From contig NZ_NSKD01000005.1 of NCBI RefSeq assembly GCF_002286965.1, positions 62,001 to 126,000 on the forward strand: DNA of 64,000 bases, in the 5' to 3' direction. A program made the position numbers and the translations under genes. This document shows, one piece after another, positions 38,526 through 47,648 of this stretch. The first letter of the stretch is position 1. Each line of letters begins with the position of its first letter. This DNA is from Halovibrio salipaludis (GTDB taxonomy: Bacteria > Pseudomonadota > Gammaproteobacteria > Pseudomonadales > Oleiphilaceae). The notes beneath the pieces were generated by a model, which saw only the letters and a list, made by a program, of their open reading frames with translations, was not told where the DNA came from and ran no database searches.

Positions 38526-41096
38526 ATGCCCAGCAGGGGAGATGAAGTTCCCAGCAGTACATCCAGCCTGCCATTCGCGAATCACCCCCTTATCCCCATT
38601 CTGCTCCTGATTGCCGTCATGGCTGCAGCAGCCTTTATCCACCATGCGGAGTATTCACCGGGGTTCCAGCACCACGCTTCTGAGAACCGGCACCCGGAAT
38701 CACTCTCGCTGAGCTACAGAACAGGCTCCATCGCGGAACTCCATCAGGATGATCTGCTGCGTTCCGATAACGGCTGGCGGGCCACCACGTCCTCCCATGC
38801 AGCGGTAGGCTTCACCACTCAACCGGTCACTTTCCGGCTGGAACTGAGCAACACATCCGGACGTCCGCTCCAGCAGTGGATCTCTGTGCCAGCTCCCTAT
38901 ATTGACCGGATCCGTGCCGCGAGACTGAACGCCACCACTGGCCCGCTCCTGCCAATGCGAACCCAGGGCAGCCTGTGGCCATTCTCCAGCCGCCTGATTC
39001 CCCTGCCTTCTTTCCATTGGCCGGTAATCATTCCGGCCAATAGCGCCGTCATCCTGTTTTTCGAGGTTTCCGATACAGGCCCCACCGTCTTTCCGGTGTC
39101 GGTACAGGGCGATGACGGCCTGGTGCACGGCAGCGTCACACGGGCAACCGTCAACGGCATACTCCTGGGGCTTTCTCTTTTCCTGCTCGCGATCAATCTG
39201 TTCCTGACCCTGCGATTCCGCACAGTCATGCTGGCCTGGCTGACGGTTCTCACCCTTTCCGTCATACATATCCAGCTGGTTCTCAATGGTTTCGGAGCAT
39301 GGATTTTCTGGCGTGGGGTACCGGCCCTTGACGCAGCCATCACCACTTCCATGCTGACCACCCTGATCGCATTCGCGCAGCATACGCTGGCCGCCCTGCG
39401 GCCACCGCGTCTTTACAGGCATCTGCTGAATGGCCTCTCGCTTGCTGCCCTCATACTCATTCTTCTTGAGTTCACCGGGACTGAGCTTCCCATACAGGCA
39501 CATACAATCACCCTTGGCCTCATCGGCTGTGTGCTGTCCCTGTTCATTGCAGTCCGCTGTTTCCGGAGTTCGCTCTATGCAAGGTACTTCACGGCGGCGG
39601 TACTGGTCCTGACGGCCGGGCTCATCGCCAGCGCACTGCGAACCGTAGGGGTTGTGCCGGTCAACGTGCTGTCGGATTCAGCCTTCTCACTGGGCACCAT
39701 TCTCTCAGCGGTGGTTCTTCTCGCCGCTGCCGTCCATTTCTTCTGGCGTGAACAGTGGCTGAGACGGATTGCCGCCAGCGAGAGAGCCGCGGAACAGGAG
39801 CGCCGCCTTGCTGTCCAGAACCAGCTGGAAAACAGCCTCCGGAAACACAAGGTAACCGGAAGACCCAACCGTTCCGCCCTGGAAGCCTGCCTTTCCGGTC
39901 AGACGTCCGGAAAGTTTCAGATCGTGGTTCTCAGACTCAACCGGTTTCACGAGATTGAACATGTCGTCGGCCATCAGACTGCCGAGGGATTCGTGCGGGA
40001 TTATCTGACGAGCCTTGAAGACCATCTGAGGCGTTTCGGAGCGGATAGCATTCTGGATATCGACAATGCCCCCGTGGTCTCCATCGACACGATGGATGCA
40101 GCGTTCGTTCTTGCCCGGGAAATCGACAGGAAGGACCCGTTCTGGCGCAAGCTTATTGAGTTTACAGCGCCGGATTGCCGCTACCAGGGGTACACGTTCA
40201 ACTGGCGCTGCTCGATTGGTGTCGCCAGCCTGCCTCATCACGGCGACAGCATCCAGGAGGTTCTATCCGCTGCAGGGTATGCCAGCCTCCAGCGGGACCC
40301 GATCAATTTCTATGACAACGCGGTTCATGAACACCAGAAACACCAGCAGTTACTGATGCTGGATCTGGAAGATGCCTTCCGATGCGACCAGATCCAGCTT
40401 GCCTACCAGGCAAAGGTGGACATCGGTTCCGGGCGCACCGAATCCGTGGAAGCACTGGTGCGCTGGTACCACCCGGAGTTCCGGGTGATACCCCCAGGTG
40501 ACTGGATTCCACTTGTCGAGGAACTCGGCAGCATCACCCGGGTGACACGCTGGGTACTGGGCCGTGCGGCAACAGACCTTGGGCGGATCCGCGAGCGCTA
40601 TGGGCAGCGAATCCGCACTGCCATCAACATCTCATCCAGGGATCTTGCGGTCCCGGAACTTGCGGATGATCTGGAGCGGATCGTCCGCGATCAGGGCTGC
40701 ACACCGGAGGATTTCATCCTTGAAGTAACCGAGACCAGCGTTATCCGGGACCTGGAGGTCACAACCGAGCGCCTGGCTCAGCTCAGACAATGCGGTTTCG
40801 GTATTGCATTGGACGACTTCGGTACCGGCACCTCGTCACTGTCCGCCCTGACTGAATTTCCGCTGGATGAGGTTAAGATCGACCGCACTTTCCTGACAGG
40901 GATACTCCAGGATCAGAACCGCCAGAAAGTGTTCCGGGCGACGGTGGAACTGGCCCGGTCACTGAACCTGCGTACGGTTATTGAGGGAGTGGAGGATGAG
41001 CGGACCGTGCAGTGGCTCAGACAGTTCAGTGGGCTCAGGGGCCAGGGCTACTTCTGGGGATACCCGATCACACTGTCCGTGATGCCTGACGCCTGA
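38526..41096 (+). CDS. 7TMR-DISM-type GGDEF/EAL protein, probable c-di-GMP phosphodiesterase
   Basis: 856-residue membrane protein. An N-terminal helix (about 22-38), a periplasmic sensory domain (about 45-195) of the 7TMR-DISM extracellular kind, seven helices (about 210-415), a coiled coil, a degenerate GGDEF domain (about 440-590) and a C-terminal EAL domain (about 600-850). The GGDEF signature is replaced by sequence around LDIDNAPVVSID, so cyclase activity is unlikely. The EAL domain keeps EALVRW, NISSRDLA, VTETSVI, DDFGTGTSS, KIDRTF and EGVE, so phosphodiesterase activity is predicted. It may oppose the diguanylate cyclase 1.4 kb upstream. Confidence 0.88.
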   Translation: MPSRGDEVPSSTSSLPFANHPLIPILLLIAVMAAAAFIHHAEYSPGFQHHASENRHPESLSLSYRTGSIAELHQDDLLRSDNGWRATTSSHAAVGFTTQPVTFRLELSNTSGRPLQQWISVPAPYIDRIRAARLNATTGPLLPMRTQGSLWPFSSRLIPLPSFHWPVIIPANSAVILFFEVSDTGPTVFPVSVQGDDGLVHGSVTRATVNGILLGLSLFLLAINLFLTLRFRTVMLAWLTVLTLSVIHIQLVLNGFGAWIFWRGVPALDAAITTSMLTTLIAFAQHTLAALRPPRLYRHLLNGLSLAALILILLEFTGTELPIQAHTITLGLIGCVLSLFIAVRCFRSSLYARYFTAAVLVLTAGLIASALRTVGVVPVNVLSDSAFSLGTILSAVVLLAAAVHFFWREQWLRRIAASERAAEQERRLAVQNQLENSLRKHKVTGRPNRSALEACLSGQTSGKFQIVVLRLNRFHEIEHVVGHQTAEGFVRDYLTSLEDHLRRFGADSILDIDNAPVVSIDTMDAAFVLAREIDRKDPFWRKLIEFTAPDCRYQGYTFNWRCSIGVASLPHHGDSIQEVLSAAGYASLQRDPINFYDNAVHEHQKHQQLLMLDLEDAFRCDQIQLAYQAKVDIGSGRTESVEALVRWYHPEFRVIPPGDWIPLVEELGSITRVTRWVLGRAATDLGRIRERYGQRIRTAINISSRDLAVPELADDLERIVRDQGCTPEDFILEVTETSVIRDLEVTTERLAQLRQCGFGIALDDFGTGTSSLSALTEFPLDEVKIDRTFLTGILQDQNRQKVFRATVELARSLNLRTVIEGVEDERTVQWLRQFSGLRGQGYFWGYPITLSVMPDA

Positions 41097-41119
41097 CCCG
41101 CGTATTGAGGACCCGCGCT

Positions 41120-41785
41120 TCAGGCGGCCTCCCTACTGGCCAGCGCCCTCAACACCACCTGACACTGGTTCTCCCCATAGGCTTTCAGGCACTGCGCAGC
41201 CCGTGCCGCATCCCTGGCCAGCACCGCCTCAATGGTTTCACGCATGCAGTCAACGGACTGCGCCAGCTCCGTGGTTTCCTCGCGCAGCGCCATGAACGAG
41301 TAACGCTGCAGAAGCGGCAGCAGATCCTCGATGGCATCCGTCAGATACCGGTTGGTGGTCAGCCTCAGTCCTTCCCGCGCCAGTTCGAATGCCAGTTCGT
41401 GTACCCGCTCCCGGTCCTGCTCTTCCGCCTGTGCCTCAAATTCCCTGCTGATCGCCAGGAAGGGCTCAAGCTGGCCGGTCTGCCAATTGTGGGCCACGTC
41501 GCTGGCCAGACGCCCCAGAAGCAGAAAAAGGAAGTCGTAGAGATCACGCACATCCGCCTCGCCCACGTCGCACACCCGGGCACCACGGCGTGGCTGGATC
41601 TCCACCAGATGCCAGCCCTGGAGAAGCCGGAACGCTTCACGCAGGGAATTAGTGCTGACCTCCAGCTCCCGCGCCAGTTCACTCTCGGGTAAGCGCTCCA
41701 ATGGCTGGCGCTGCCCCCGGATGATCTCCAGTGAAAGGTGATGGGCGATGCGCTCACTGAGACTGAGCTGTTGCGGTAGGGCCAT
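41120..41785 (-). CDS. GntR-family transcriptional regulator (FadR/FCD type), divergent from alkB
   Basis: 221-residue regulator. The N-terminal winged helix-turn-helix carries ESELARELEVSTNSLREAFRLLQ and a wing RRGARV, and an all-helical ligand-binding domain (about 80-215) follows, as in FCD-type GntR proteins that sense carboxylic acids or acyl-CoAs. It is transcribed away from alkB, and the shared 150-base gap holds a near-perfect operator of the GntR/FadR consensus. It therefore probably represses alkB and itself, with an alkane-oxidation product (fatty acid or acyl-CoA) as a plausible inducer. It converges on the GGDEF/EAL gene. Confidence 0.9.
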   Translation of the reverse strand: MALPQQLSLSERIAHHLSLEIIRGQRQPLERLPESELARELEVSTNSLREAFRLLQGWHLVEIQPRRGARVCDVGEADVRDLYDFLFLLLGRLASDVAHNWQTGQLEPFLAISREFEAQAEEQDRERVHELAFELAREGLRLTTNRYLTDAIEDLLPLLQRYSFMALREETTELAQSVDCMRETIEAVLARDAARAAQCLKAYGENQCQVVLRALASREAA

Positions 41786-41845
41786 ACTCGGATCGTCCTC
41801 TGGTGCTGTGCTGACGATTCTACATCAATCCGCCCCCACCCAAAA

Positions 41846-41868
41846 CATGAGTTGTTTGACAATTCATG
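41846..41868. promoter_or_regulatory. GntR/FadR-type operator between gntR and alkB
   Basis: A 23-bp palindrome with 9 of 11 base pairs symmetric: outer arms CATGA (41846-41850) and TCATG (41864-41868), core TTGT-N3-ACAA (41852-41862). The core fits the FadR-subfamily consensus TNGTNNNACNA exactly. A perfect -35 hexamer TTGACA (41856-41861) lies inside it on the alkB strand, so a bound repressor would block polymerase; a matching -10 box is weak. Distance to the alkB ATG is 67 bases. Confidence 0.75.
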
Positions 41869-41935
41869 AGATCAAGGATTAGCCTGAATCCACAATCACA
41901 CAAACCGCTTACAATAATGACAGGAGGATGCCCCG

Positions 41936-43078
41936 ATGCTTTCCCGAGTCCCCCCGCACGTCATGGTGCGCATCAAGCGCTACGCCTACCTGCTGGTACT
42001 GGTAGTACCCGCGATCGCGGCATGGGTCACCTGGCAGTTGACCCAGGGTGGAAACACGCTTTTCTGGGCCTGGTTCCCGGCGCTCTTCATCTTCGGGTTC
42101 ATTCCCATACTCGATTACATCATTGGCAAGGATCCGGCCAACCCCGACGAGGAGGTTGAGGTTCCGGACATGACGAAGGACTGGTATTACCGGGCTCTCA
42201 CCCTGGTCTGCGTGCCCATACATCTGGCCGTTGTCATCTATGCCGGCTGGGCATTTGCGACGGTGGAGATGGGGCTGGCCGCCCAGATTGGCTGGTTGGT
42301 ATCAATCGGGGTGGTCGGTGGCATCATGGCCATCAACATCGGCCATGAACTGATCCACAAGGATACGAAGCTGGAGACATGGACCGGCGGGCTTGCCCTT
42401 GCCAGCGTGACCTATGCGGGTTTCAAGGTGGAACACATCATGGGTCACCATGTGCACGTATCCACCCCCGACGACGCCAGCTCCTCGCGCTACAACCAGG
42501 GCGTCTACGCCTTCCTGCTGCAGGCCTTCCCACGCAACTTCATGAATGCCTGGAGGCTTGAGGCCAAGAAACTGCGCCGCAAGGGCAGGAACCCCTGGGG
42601 GCCGGCCAATGAACTGATCTGGTGGTATGCGATTTCAGCCCTGTTCGCGGTCGCGTTCACGGTGGCCCTGGGCTGGGCCGGGCTGGTGTTCTTCCTGGCG
42701 CAGAGCTTCTTCGCCGCCGCCACACTTGAGGTAATCAACTACATCGAACACTACGGGCTGCATCGCCGGGTTCAGGAGAACGGCCGTTTTGAGCGGGTCA
42801 CACCGGCTCACAGCTGGAACAGCAACTACCTGCTGACCAACCTCTTCCTGTTCCACCTGCAGCGCCACTCGGATCACCACGCTTTTCCCCGCCGGCGCTA
42901 CCAGGTGCTGCGCCACTACGATGAGAGCCCACAGCTGCCGGGCGGTTATGCAGCCATGTTCGTCCTGGCGTTGGTGCCACCGCTGTGGAAGAAGGTGATG
43001 AACCCGCGGGTGGAGGCCTACTACGAGGGCGAGCTGGATCAGCTGTTCCGGGAACAGAAGCCCTACAGCAAGGCCTGA
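41936..43078 (+). CDS. alkB: Alkane 1-monooxygenase AlkB
   Basis: Integral-membrane di-iron hydroxylase that oxidises the terminal carbon of medium/long-chain n-alkanes using rubredoxin. The 380 residues have about six hydrophobic helices and the complete AlkB histidine set: NIGHELIHKD (near residue 137), EHIMGHHVHV followed by TPDDASS, NYIEHYGLHR, and LQRHSDHHAFPRRRYQ. A ribosome site AGGAGG lies 8 bases before the ATG. No rubredoxin or rubredoxin reductase gene is in the window, so electron partners must be elsewhere. It is divergent from a GntR regulator and converges on an amidase with 6 bases between. Confidence 0.97.
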   Translation: MLSRVPPHVMVRIKRYAYLLVLVVPAIAAWVTWQLTQGGNTLFWAWFPALFIFGFIPILDYIIGKDPANPDEEVEVPDMTKDWYYRALTLVCVPIHLAVVIYAGWAFATVEMGLAAQIGWLVSIGVVGGIMAINIGHELIHKDTKLETWTGGLALASVTYAGFKVEHIMGHHVHVSTPDDASSSRYNQGVYAFLLQAFPRNFMNAWRLEAKKLRRKGRNPWGPANELIWWYAISALFAVAFTVALGWAGLVFFLAQSFFAAATLEVINYIEHYGLHRRVQENGRFERVTPAHSWNSNYLLTNLFLFHLQRHSDHHAFPRRRYQVLRHYDESPQLPGGYAAMFVLALVPPLWKKVMNPRVEAYYEGELDQLFREQKPYSKA

Positions 43079-43084
43079 TCGGCT

Positions 43085-44572
43085 CTACAGACGCTGCCAC
43101 AGGGACTGGTAGCGTGGCCACCAGGGATGGGCGGCTTCCAGCTGGGCCGCCAGCTGGAAAAGCGTGCTTTCATCCCCGTGGGGTGCCCCGAACTGGACCC
43201 CCACCGGCAGCCCTTCATCCGACCAGTGCAGCGGCACCGACATCGCCGGCGTACCAGTGAGATTGGCAAGCTGGGTGAAGGGCGTCCGCGCCAGGTTCTC
43301 CTGGGCCAGCTCCTCGACCATGCCACTCTTCAGCGCCAGACTGCCGGCGCGCAGTCCCACCAGCATCCGTGCGGCGAACTTCAGGTGCGTGGGCGTCTCA
43401 AGCTCTCCAATCCGTGCCGGTGGCTGACCGGTGGTGGGCGACAGGTAAAGATCGTAGTCGCCGAAGAACCGCCCCAGGGCCCTGGCGAAATCGTTCCAGC
43501 CACGGCGAGAGCGCACATAGTCGACAGCCCGCATACTGCGCCCCAGGGCACCCAGCAACCGGGTCTCGATCTCAAAATCGCTGTCACTGGCCCCAGTCTG
43601 CGCCCTGGCCTCTTCCATGATGGTCGAGACCTCGCCGAAATAGAGGGTCAGGTAGGCGCGAGCCATGGCCATGCCATCAAAATCAGGCATGGCCGGCTCC
43701 ACGTGATGGCCCAGTGCCTCGAGCTGCCGCGCCGTCGCCTCTACCGCTTCCACGCACTCATTATCCACCTCCGAACCGTAGGGGGATTCGGTGAAGAAGC
43801 CAATGCGCAGGGGCCGGGGGGAAGACCGGATGGCGTCCGCCCAGCGTTGTTCAGGAGCCGGAATCGTAAAGGGGTCACCCTTCGGATTACCCGCGATCGC
43901 ATCCAGCATGGCCGCGCTGTCGCGTACGCTGCGGCTGACCACGTGATCCACGCTCGCTCCTGTCCAGGCTTCGCCCAGATAGGGGCCGGGTGAAACACGC
44001 CCGCGCGAGGGTTTGAGGCCGAACAGCCCGTTGTAGGCAGCGGGAATACGGATTGATCCGCCGCCATCGTTGGCGCCGGCCATGGGCACAATGCCAGCCG
44101 CTACAGCTGCGCCGGAGCCGCCACTGGAGCCGCCGGGTGTGCGCTCCGTATCCCAGGGGTTGCGGGTCGGGCCCCAGAGCCGGGATTCGGTGATGGCCTT
44201 GAGCCCGAGCTCAGGCGTGGCCGTGCGCCCCATCATCAGCAGACCCGCCTGGCGCCCCCGCCGGATGTATTCGGAATCCTGGTCCGGAACATACCCCAAT
44301 AGCGCCCTGCTGCCCATGGTACTGGGCATGCCCGCCATTTCCTGGGCCAGATCCTTGGCCAGGAAGGGGACACCGGCAAACGTACCCCCGGCCTCCGGCT
44401 GCTCCTGGCGGACCTTTTCAAAGCGCGGCTGGCAGATCGCGTTGAGCGCGGGGTCGATCTGTTCCGCGCGGTTGATGGCCGCATCCACTACCTCGCCCGG
44501 CCGCACCTGGCCCTCGCGGATCAGGCGCGCCAGCCCAGTGGCATCCTGCCCGGTGTATTCCTCCGGTGTCAT
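43085..44572 (-). CDS. Amidase signature family enzyme
   Basis: Hydrolyses an amide bond with the Ser-cisSer-Lys triad. The 495-residue protein shows the lysine in VPFLAKDLA, the glycine/serine-rich signature GGSSGGSGAAVAAG and the nucleophile-bearing GGGSIRIPAA. Closest in feel to 6-aminohexanoate cyclic-dimer hydrolases and other broad amidases; GatA is unlikely since no gatB/C is adjacent. The frame continues to 44668 but overlaps the RND gene; AGGG ahead of the ATG at 44572 supports the shorter start. It follows the RND gene by 22 bases and could be read through from it. Confidence 0.88.
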   Translation of the reverse strand: MTPEEYTGQDATGLARLIREGQVRPGEVVDAAINRAEQIDPALNAICQPRFEKVRQEQPEAGGTFAGVPFLAKDLAQEMAGMPSTMGSRALLGYVPDQDSEYIRRGRQAGLLMMGRTATPELGLKAITESRLWGPTRNPWDTERTPGGSSGGSGAAVAAGIVPMAGANDGGGSIRIPAAYNGLFGLKPSRGRVSPGPYLGEAWTGASVDHVVSRSVRDSAAMLDAIAGNPKGDPFTIPAPEQRWADAIRSSPRPLRIGFFTESPYGSEVDNECVEAVEATARQLEALGHHVEPAMPDFDGMAMARAYLTLYFGEVSTIMEEARAQTGASDSDFEIETRLLGALGRSMRAVDYVRSRRGWNDFARALGRFFGDYDLYLSPTTGQPPARIGELETPTHLKFAARMLVGLRAGSLALKSGMVEELAQENLARTPFTQLANLTGTPAMSVPLHWSDEGLPVGVQFGAPHGDESTLFQLAAQLEAAHPWWPRYQSLWQRL

Positions 44573-44594
44573 GACCGCCCTCCGTTTGTTGTTA

Positions 44595-47500
44595 TCAGCT
44601 CGCCGCCTCGGCGCGGGTCGGAGCATTATGGTCCCGGGCCAGCATGATGTAGAACCCTGGCAGCACAAAGAGTGTGAAGAAGGTCCCGAAGCCCAGGCCG
44701 GTGGCCACCGTCAGGCCAATGGCGAAACGGCTCACTGCGCCCGGCCCCGAGGCCAGCAGCAGCGGCACCATGGCCACGATCAGCGCCAGGGAGGTCATGA
44801 TGATCGGGCGTAGCCGGATGGCGGAGGCTTCGATCGCCGCCTCGCGGACGCTCATGCCCCGGTCCTTCTGAAGCAGGTTGGCGAACTCCACGATCAGGAT
44901 CCCGTTCTTGGCCACAACACCGATCAGAGTGATCAGCCCCACCTGGGTGTAGATGTTCATGGTGGCCACTCCCAGCACGATGAAGATCATGGCACCGGCC
45001 ACCGACAGAGGCACCGACACCAGTATGATGAACGGATCCCGCCAGCTCTCGAACTGCGCCGCAAGCACCAGGTAGATCACCAGCAGCGACAGGAAGAAAG
45101 TCATCATGAGCGCACTGCCCTGCTGCGCCAGCTGTCGGGACTGGCCCTTGTAATCCGTACCAAAGCCCTGGGGCAGGGTCTCGCCGGCCAGATTCTCCAT
45201 GTAGGCCATAACATCCCCCATGGCGGTGCCCGGCATGGGAACCCCCTGAAGTGTGATGGAATTGAGCTGATTGAACTGGGTCCGACTGGAGGGCTCCACC
45301 CGTTGCTCAAAGTCGATCACCTGGTCCAGGGACACCAGCTGACCGGACGCGGACCGGACGTAGTAGTCGCGCAGTTTCTCCTGATCACTGCGGAAGGGCC
45401 GCGAAACCTGCGGGATCACATCGTAGGCCCGCCCTTCCATGTTGAAGCGGTTCACGAAGCCCTCACCCAGCATGGTGGACAGTGTCTCGCCCACATCCGC
45501 CATGGACAGACCGAGGTCCGCCACGCGCTCACGGTCCACACTGATTCCCGTCACCGGGCGGTTATAGTCAATGCTCTTCTCCAGGAAGATGAAATTGCCG
45601 CTCTGGTTGGCCTCCTGCAGCATCTCATCGGCCACCTCGTTGAGCTGCTCAAAGTCGCTGCCGGTGGTCAGCACGAACTGGAACGGCAGCCCGCCGCCGG
45701 AAGCCGGCAGGGGCGGGCGCGGAAAAGTCGCCACACGCAGTCCGGTCACCCGGTCCATTTCCTCCTGGAGCATGGGCTGGACCTCGAACTGGGAGATCTC
45801 ACGCTCACTGCTGGGCTTGAGCTTGAAACCGCCGAACACTTCATTGGGCGCCGTAGCCCCCATGAGCATGAAGGACTCCTCATACCCGGGCAGCGTCTCG
45901 AACCGTTCCTGCATCTCGGCGCCGTAACGCTCGAGATAATCCAGGTTCGCGGTCTGTGGCCCGGTGCCCTGATAGAAGACAATGCCCTGGTCTTCGTCCG
46001 GCGCCAGTTCGCTCTGGCTGAAGGTCACCATGAAATAGATCGCCACCAGTATGGCCACACCAAAGTAGGCGATCACAGGGAGGCTGCTGACCACACTGGT
46101 CAGCGCCCGGCGATAGGCATTGGACAGCCTCTCGAAGAAGGACTCGGCCATGCGTTCAAAGCGCCCGGACTCCCCGGCTGGCTTGAGAACGTTGGCAGAG
46201 AGCACCGGCGACAGCGTCAGGGCCACAACACCGGAAATGACCACGGTTGCCGCCAGCGCGAAGGCGAATTCCGTGAAAAGCGCCCCCACAAGACCGCCCA
46301 TGAAGCCGATGGGGGCGAACACCGCCACCAGCGTGGTGGTCATCGCGATGATGGGCACCGCCATTTCCCTGGCGCCGTTGATGGCGGCATCAAAACGCTT
46401 CTCGCCCCGCTCAACGTGGCGGTGCACGTTCTCCACCATGATGATGGCGTCATCCACCACCAACCCGATGGCCAGCACCATTGCCAGCAGGGTCAGGAGG
46501 TTCACGGAAAAGCCCATCAGCAGCATCAGGAAAGCGCCCCCGATCATGGACAGGGGCACGGCCACGGAAGGCACAACGGCGGCACGGATACTGCCCAGGC
46601 AGAGGAAGATCACCACCAGGACAATGATCAGCGCCTCAACCAGGGTGTAGATCACTTCGTTGATGGAATCCTCGATGAACTCCGAGGCATCGTAGGGCAG
46701 GTCAACGTTCAGCCCCGAGGGCAACTGGGATTCGATGCCGGGCAGCTCACTGCGCACCCTGTCCGCCACATCGAGCGGATTGGCGCCCGGCGCCAGCTCG
46801 ATCGCCAGGTAGGTCGCGGGGCTGCCCGCATAATAGGAAATCTGGTCGTTGTTCTCCGCGCCCAGTGCCACATCCGCGATGTCCTCGAGCCGGATCAGGG
46901 TGCCATCCACCTCCCGGACCACCAGCCTGCGGAACTGTTCCGGATCCGCGATGTCGGTATCCGCATCCAGGCCCACTCGGATCAGGTCACTTTCGATGGA
47001 CCCTACTGCCGCCTGGTAGTTGTTGGCCCGCAGTACATCGACCACTTCACGGGGCGTGATATCAAGACTGGCGAGCCGGGTGGGATCCAGCCATACGCGC
47101 ATGGCATAGGTGCGCCCGAAAAGGTCAGCCTTGCCCACACCGCTCAGTGCCTGCAGCTGGGGCTGCACGACACGTGTCAGGTAATCGGTGATCTGCGACA
47201 CCGGCAGCGACTCGCTGTGGAAGGCGATGTACATCAGTGCCGTGGAATCGCCCGTTTCCGATTCAATCACCGGATCCCGGGAGGCCTCAGGCAGTTCGTT
47301 GCGCTGGCTGGCCACTTTCGCCTGGATCTCGGAGAGCGCGTCATTGGCGTCGTAGTTGAGGTCCATCTTGGCTTGAATGATGGAACTGCCCTGGCGGCTG
47401 GTCGCCGTCAGGTAATCAATGCCATCCGCCTCGGCAATGGCCTGCTGCAGCGGCGTCGTGACGAAGCCCTGCACCAGCTGCGAGCTGGCGCCGGGATAGG

Positions 47501-47648
47501 CGGTGGTCACGGTGACCGTAGTGCTTTCGAGCTCCGGATACTGCCGGATCTCCATTTCCATGGCCGAACGCACGCCCAGCAACAGGATCAGCAGGCTGAC
47601 CACCGTCGCCAGTACCGGCCGGTGGACGAAGATATCGGTGAATCGCAT
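44595..47648 (-). CDS. RND multidrug efflux transporter permease (HAE1 family)
   Basis: Proton-driven inner-membrane pump of 1017 residues with 12 transmembrane helices and two large periplasmic loops. It begins MRFTDIFVHRPVLATVV and contains the TM4 proton-relay aspartate pair in GLVVDDAIIMVENVHRH and the repeated VPLSMIGGA/VPLSVAGAM segments. It resembles AcrB/MexB-type drug pumps more than heavy-metal CzcA pumps. The start overlaps the stop of the adaptor gene by one base. No outer-membrane TolC-type gene is alongside, so a housekeeping channel is probably used. Substrates are unknown. Confidence 0.95.
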   Translation of the reverse strand: MRFTDIFVHRPVLATVVSLLILLLGVRSAMEMEIRQYPELESTTVTVTTAYPGASSQLVQGFVTTPLQQAIAEADGIDYLTATSRQGSSIIQAKMDLNYDANDALSEIQAKVASQRNELPEASRDPVIESETGDSTALMYIAFHSESLPVSQITDYLTRVVQPQLQALSGVGKADLFGRTYAMRVWLDPTRLASLDITPREVVDVLRANNYQAAVGSIESDLIRVGLDADTDIADPEQFRRLVVREVDGTLIRLEDIADVALGAENNDQISYYAGSPATYLAIELAPGANPLDVADRVRSELPGIESQLPSGLNVDLPYDASEFIEDSINEVIYTLVEALIIVLVVIFLCLGSIRAAVVPSVAVPLSMIGGAFLMLLMGFSVNLLTLLAMVLAIGLVVDDAIIMVENVHRHVERGEKRFDAAINGAREMAVPIIAMTTTLVAVFAPIGFMGGLVGALFTEFAFALAATVVISGVVALTLSPVLSANVLKPAGESGRFERMAESFFERLSNAYRRALTSVVSSLPVIAYFGVAILVAIYFMVTFSQSELAPDEDQGIVFYQGTGPQTANLDYLERYGAEMQERFETLPGYEESFMLMGATAPNEVFGGFKLKPSSEREISQFEVQPMLQEEMDRVTGLRVATFPRPPLPASGGGLPFQFVLTTGSDFEQLNEVADEMLQEANQSGNFIFLEKSIDYNRPVTGISVDRERVADLGLSMADVGETLSTMLGEGFVNRFNMEGRAYDVIPQVSRPFRSDQEKLRDYYVRSASGQLVSLDQVIDFEQRVEPSSRTQFNQLNSITLQGVPMPGTAMGDVMAYMENLAGETLPQGFGTDYKGQSRQLAQQGSALMMTFFLSLLVIYLVLAAQFESWRDPFIILVSVPLSVAGAMIFIVLGVATMNIYTQVGLITLIGVVAKNGILIVEFANLLQKDRGMSVREAAIEASAIRLRPIIMTSLALIVAMVPLLLASGPGAVSRFAIGLTVATGLGFGTFFTLFVLPGFYIMLARDHNAPTRAEAAS

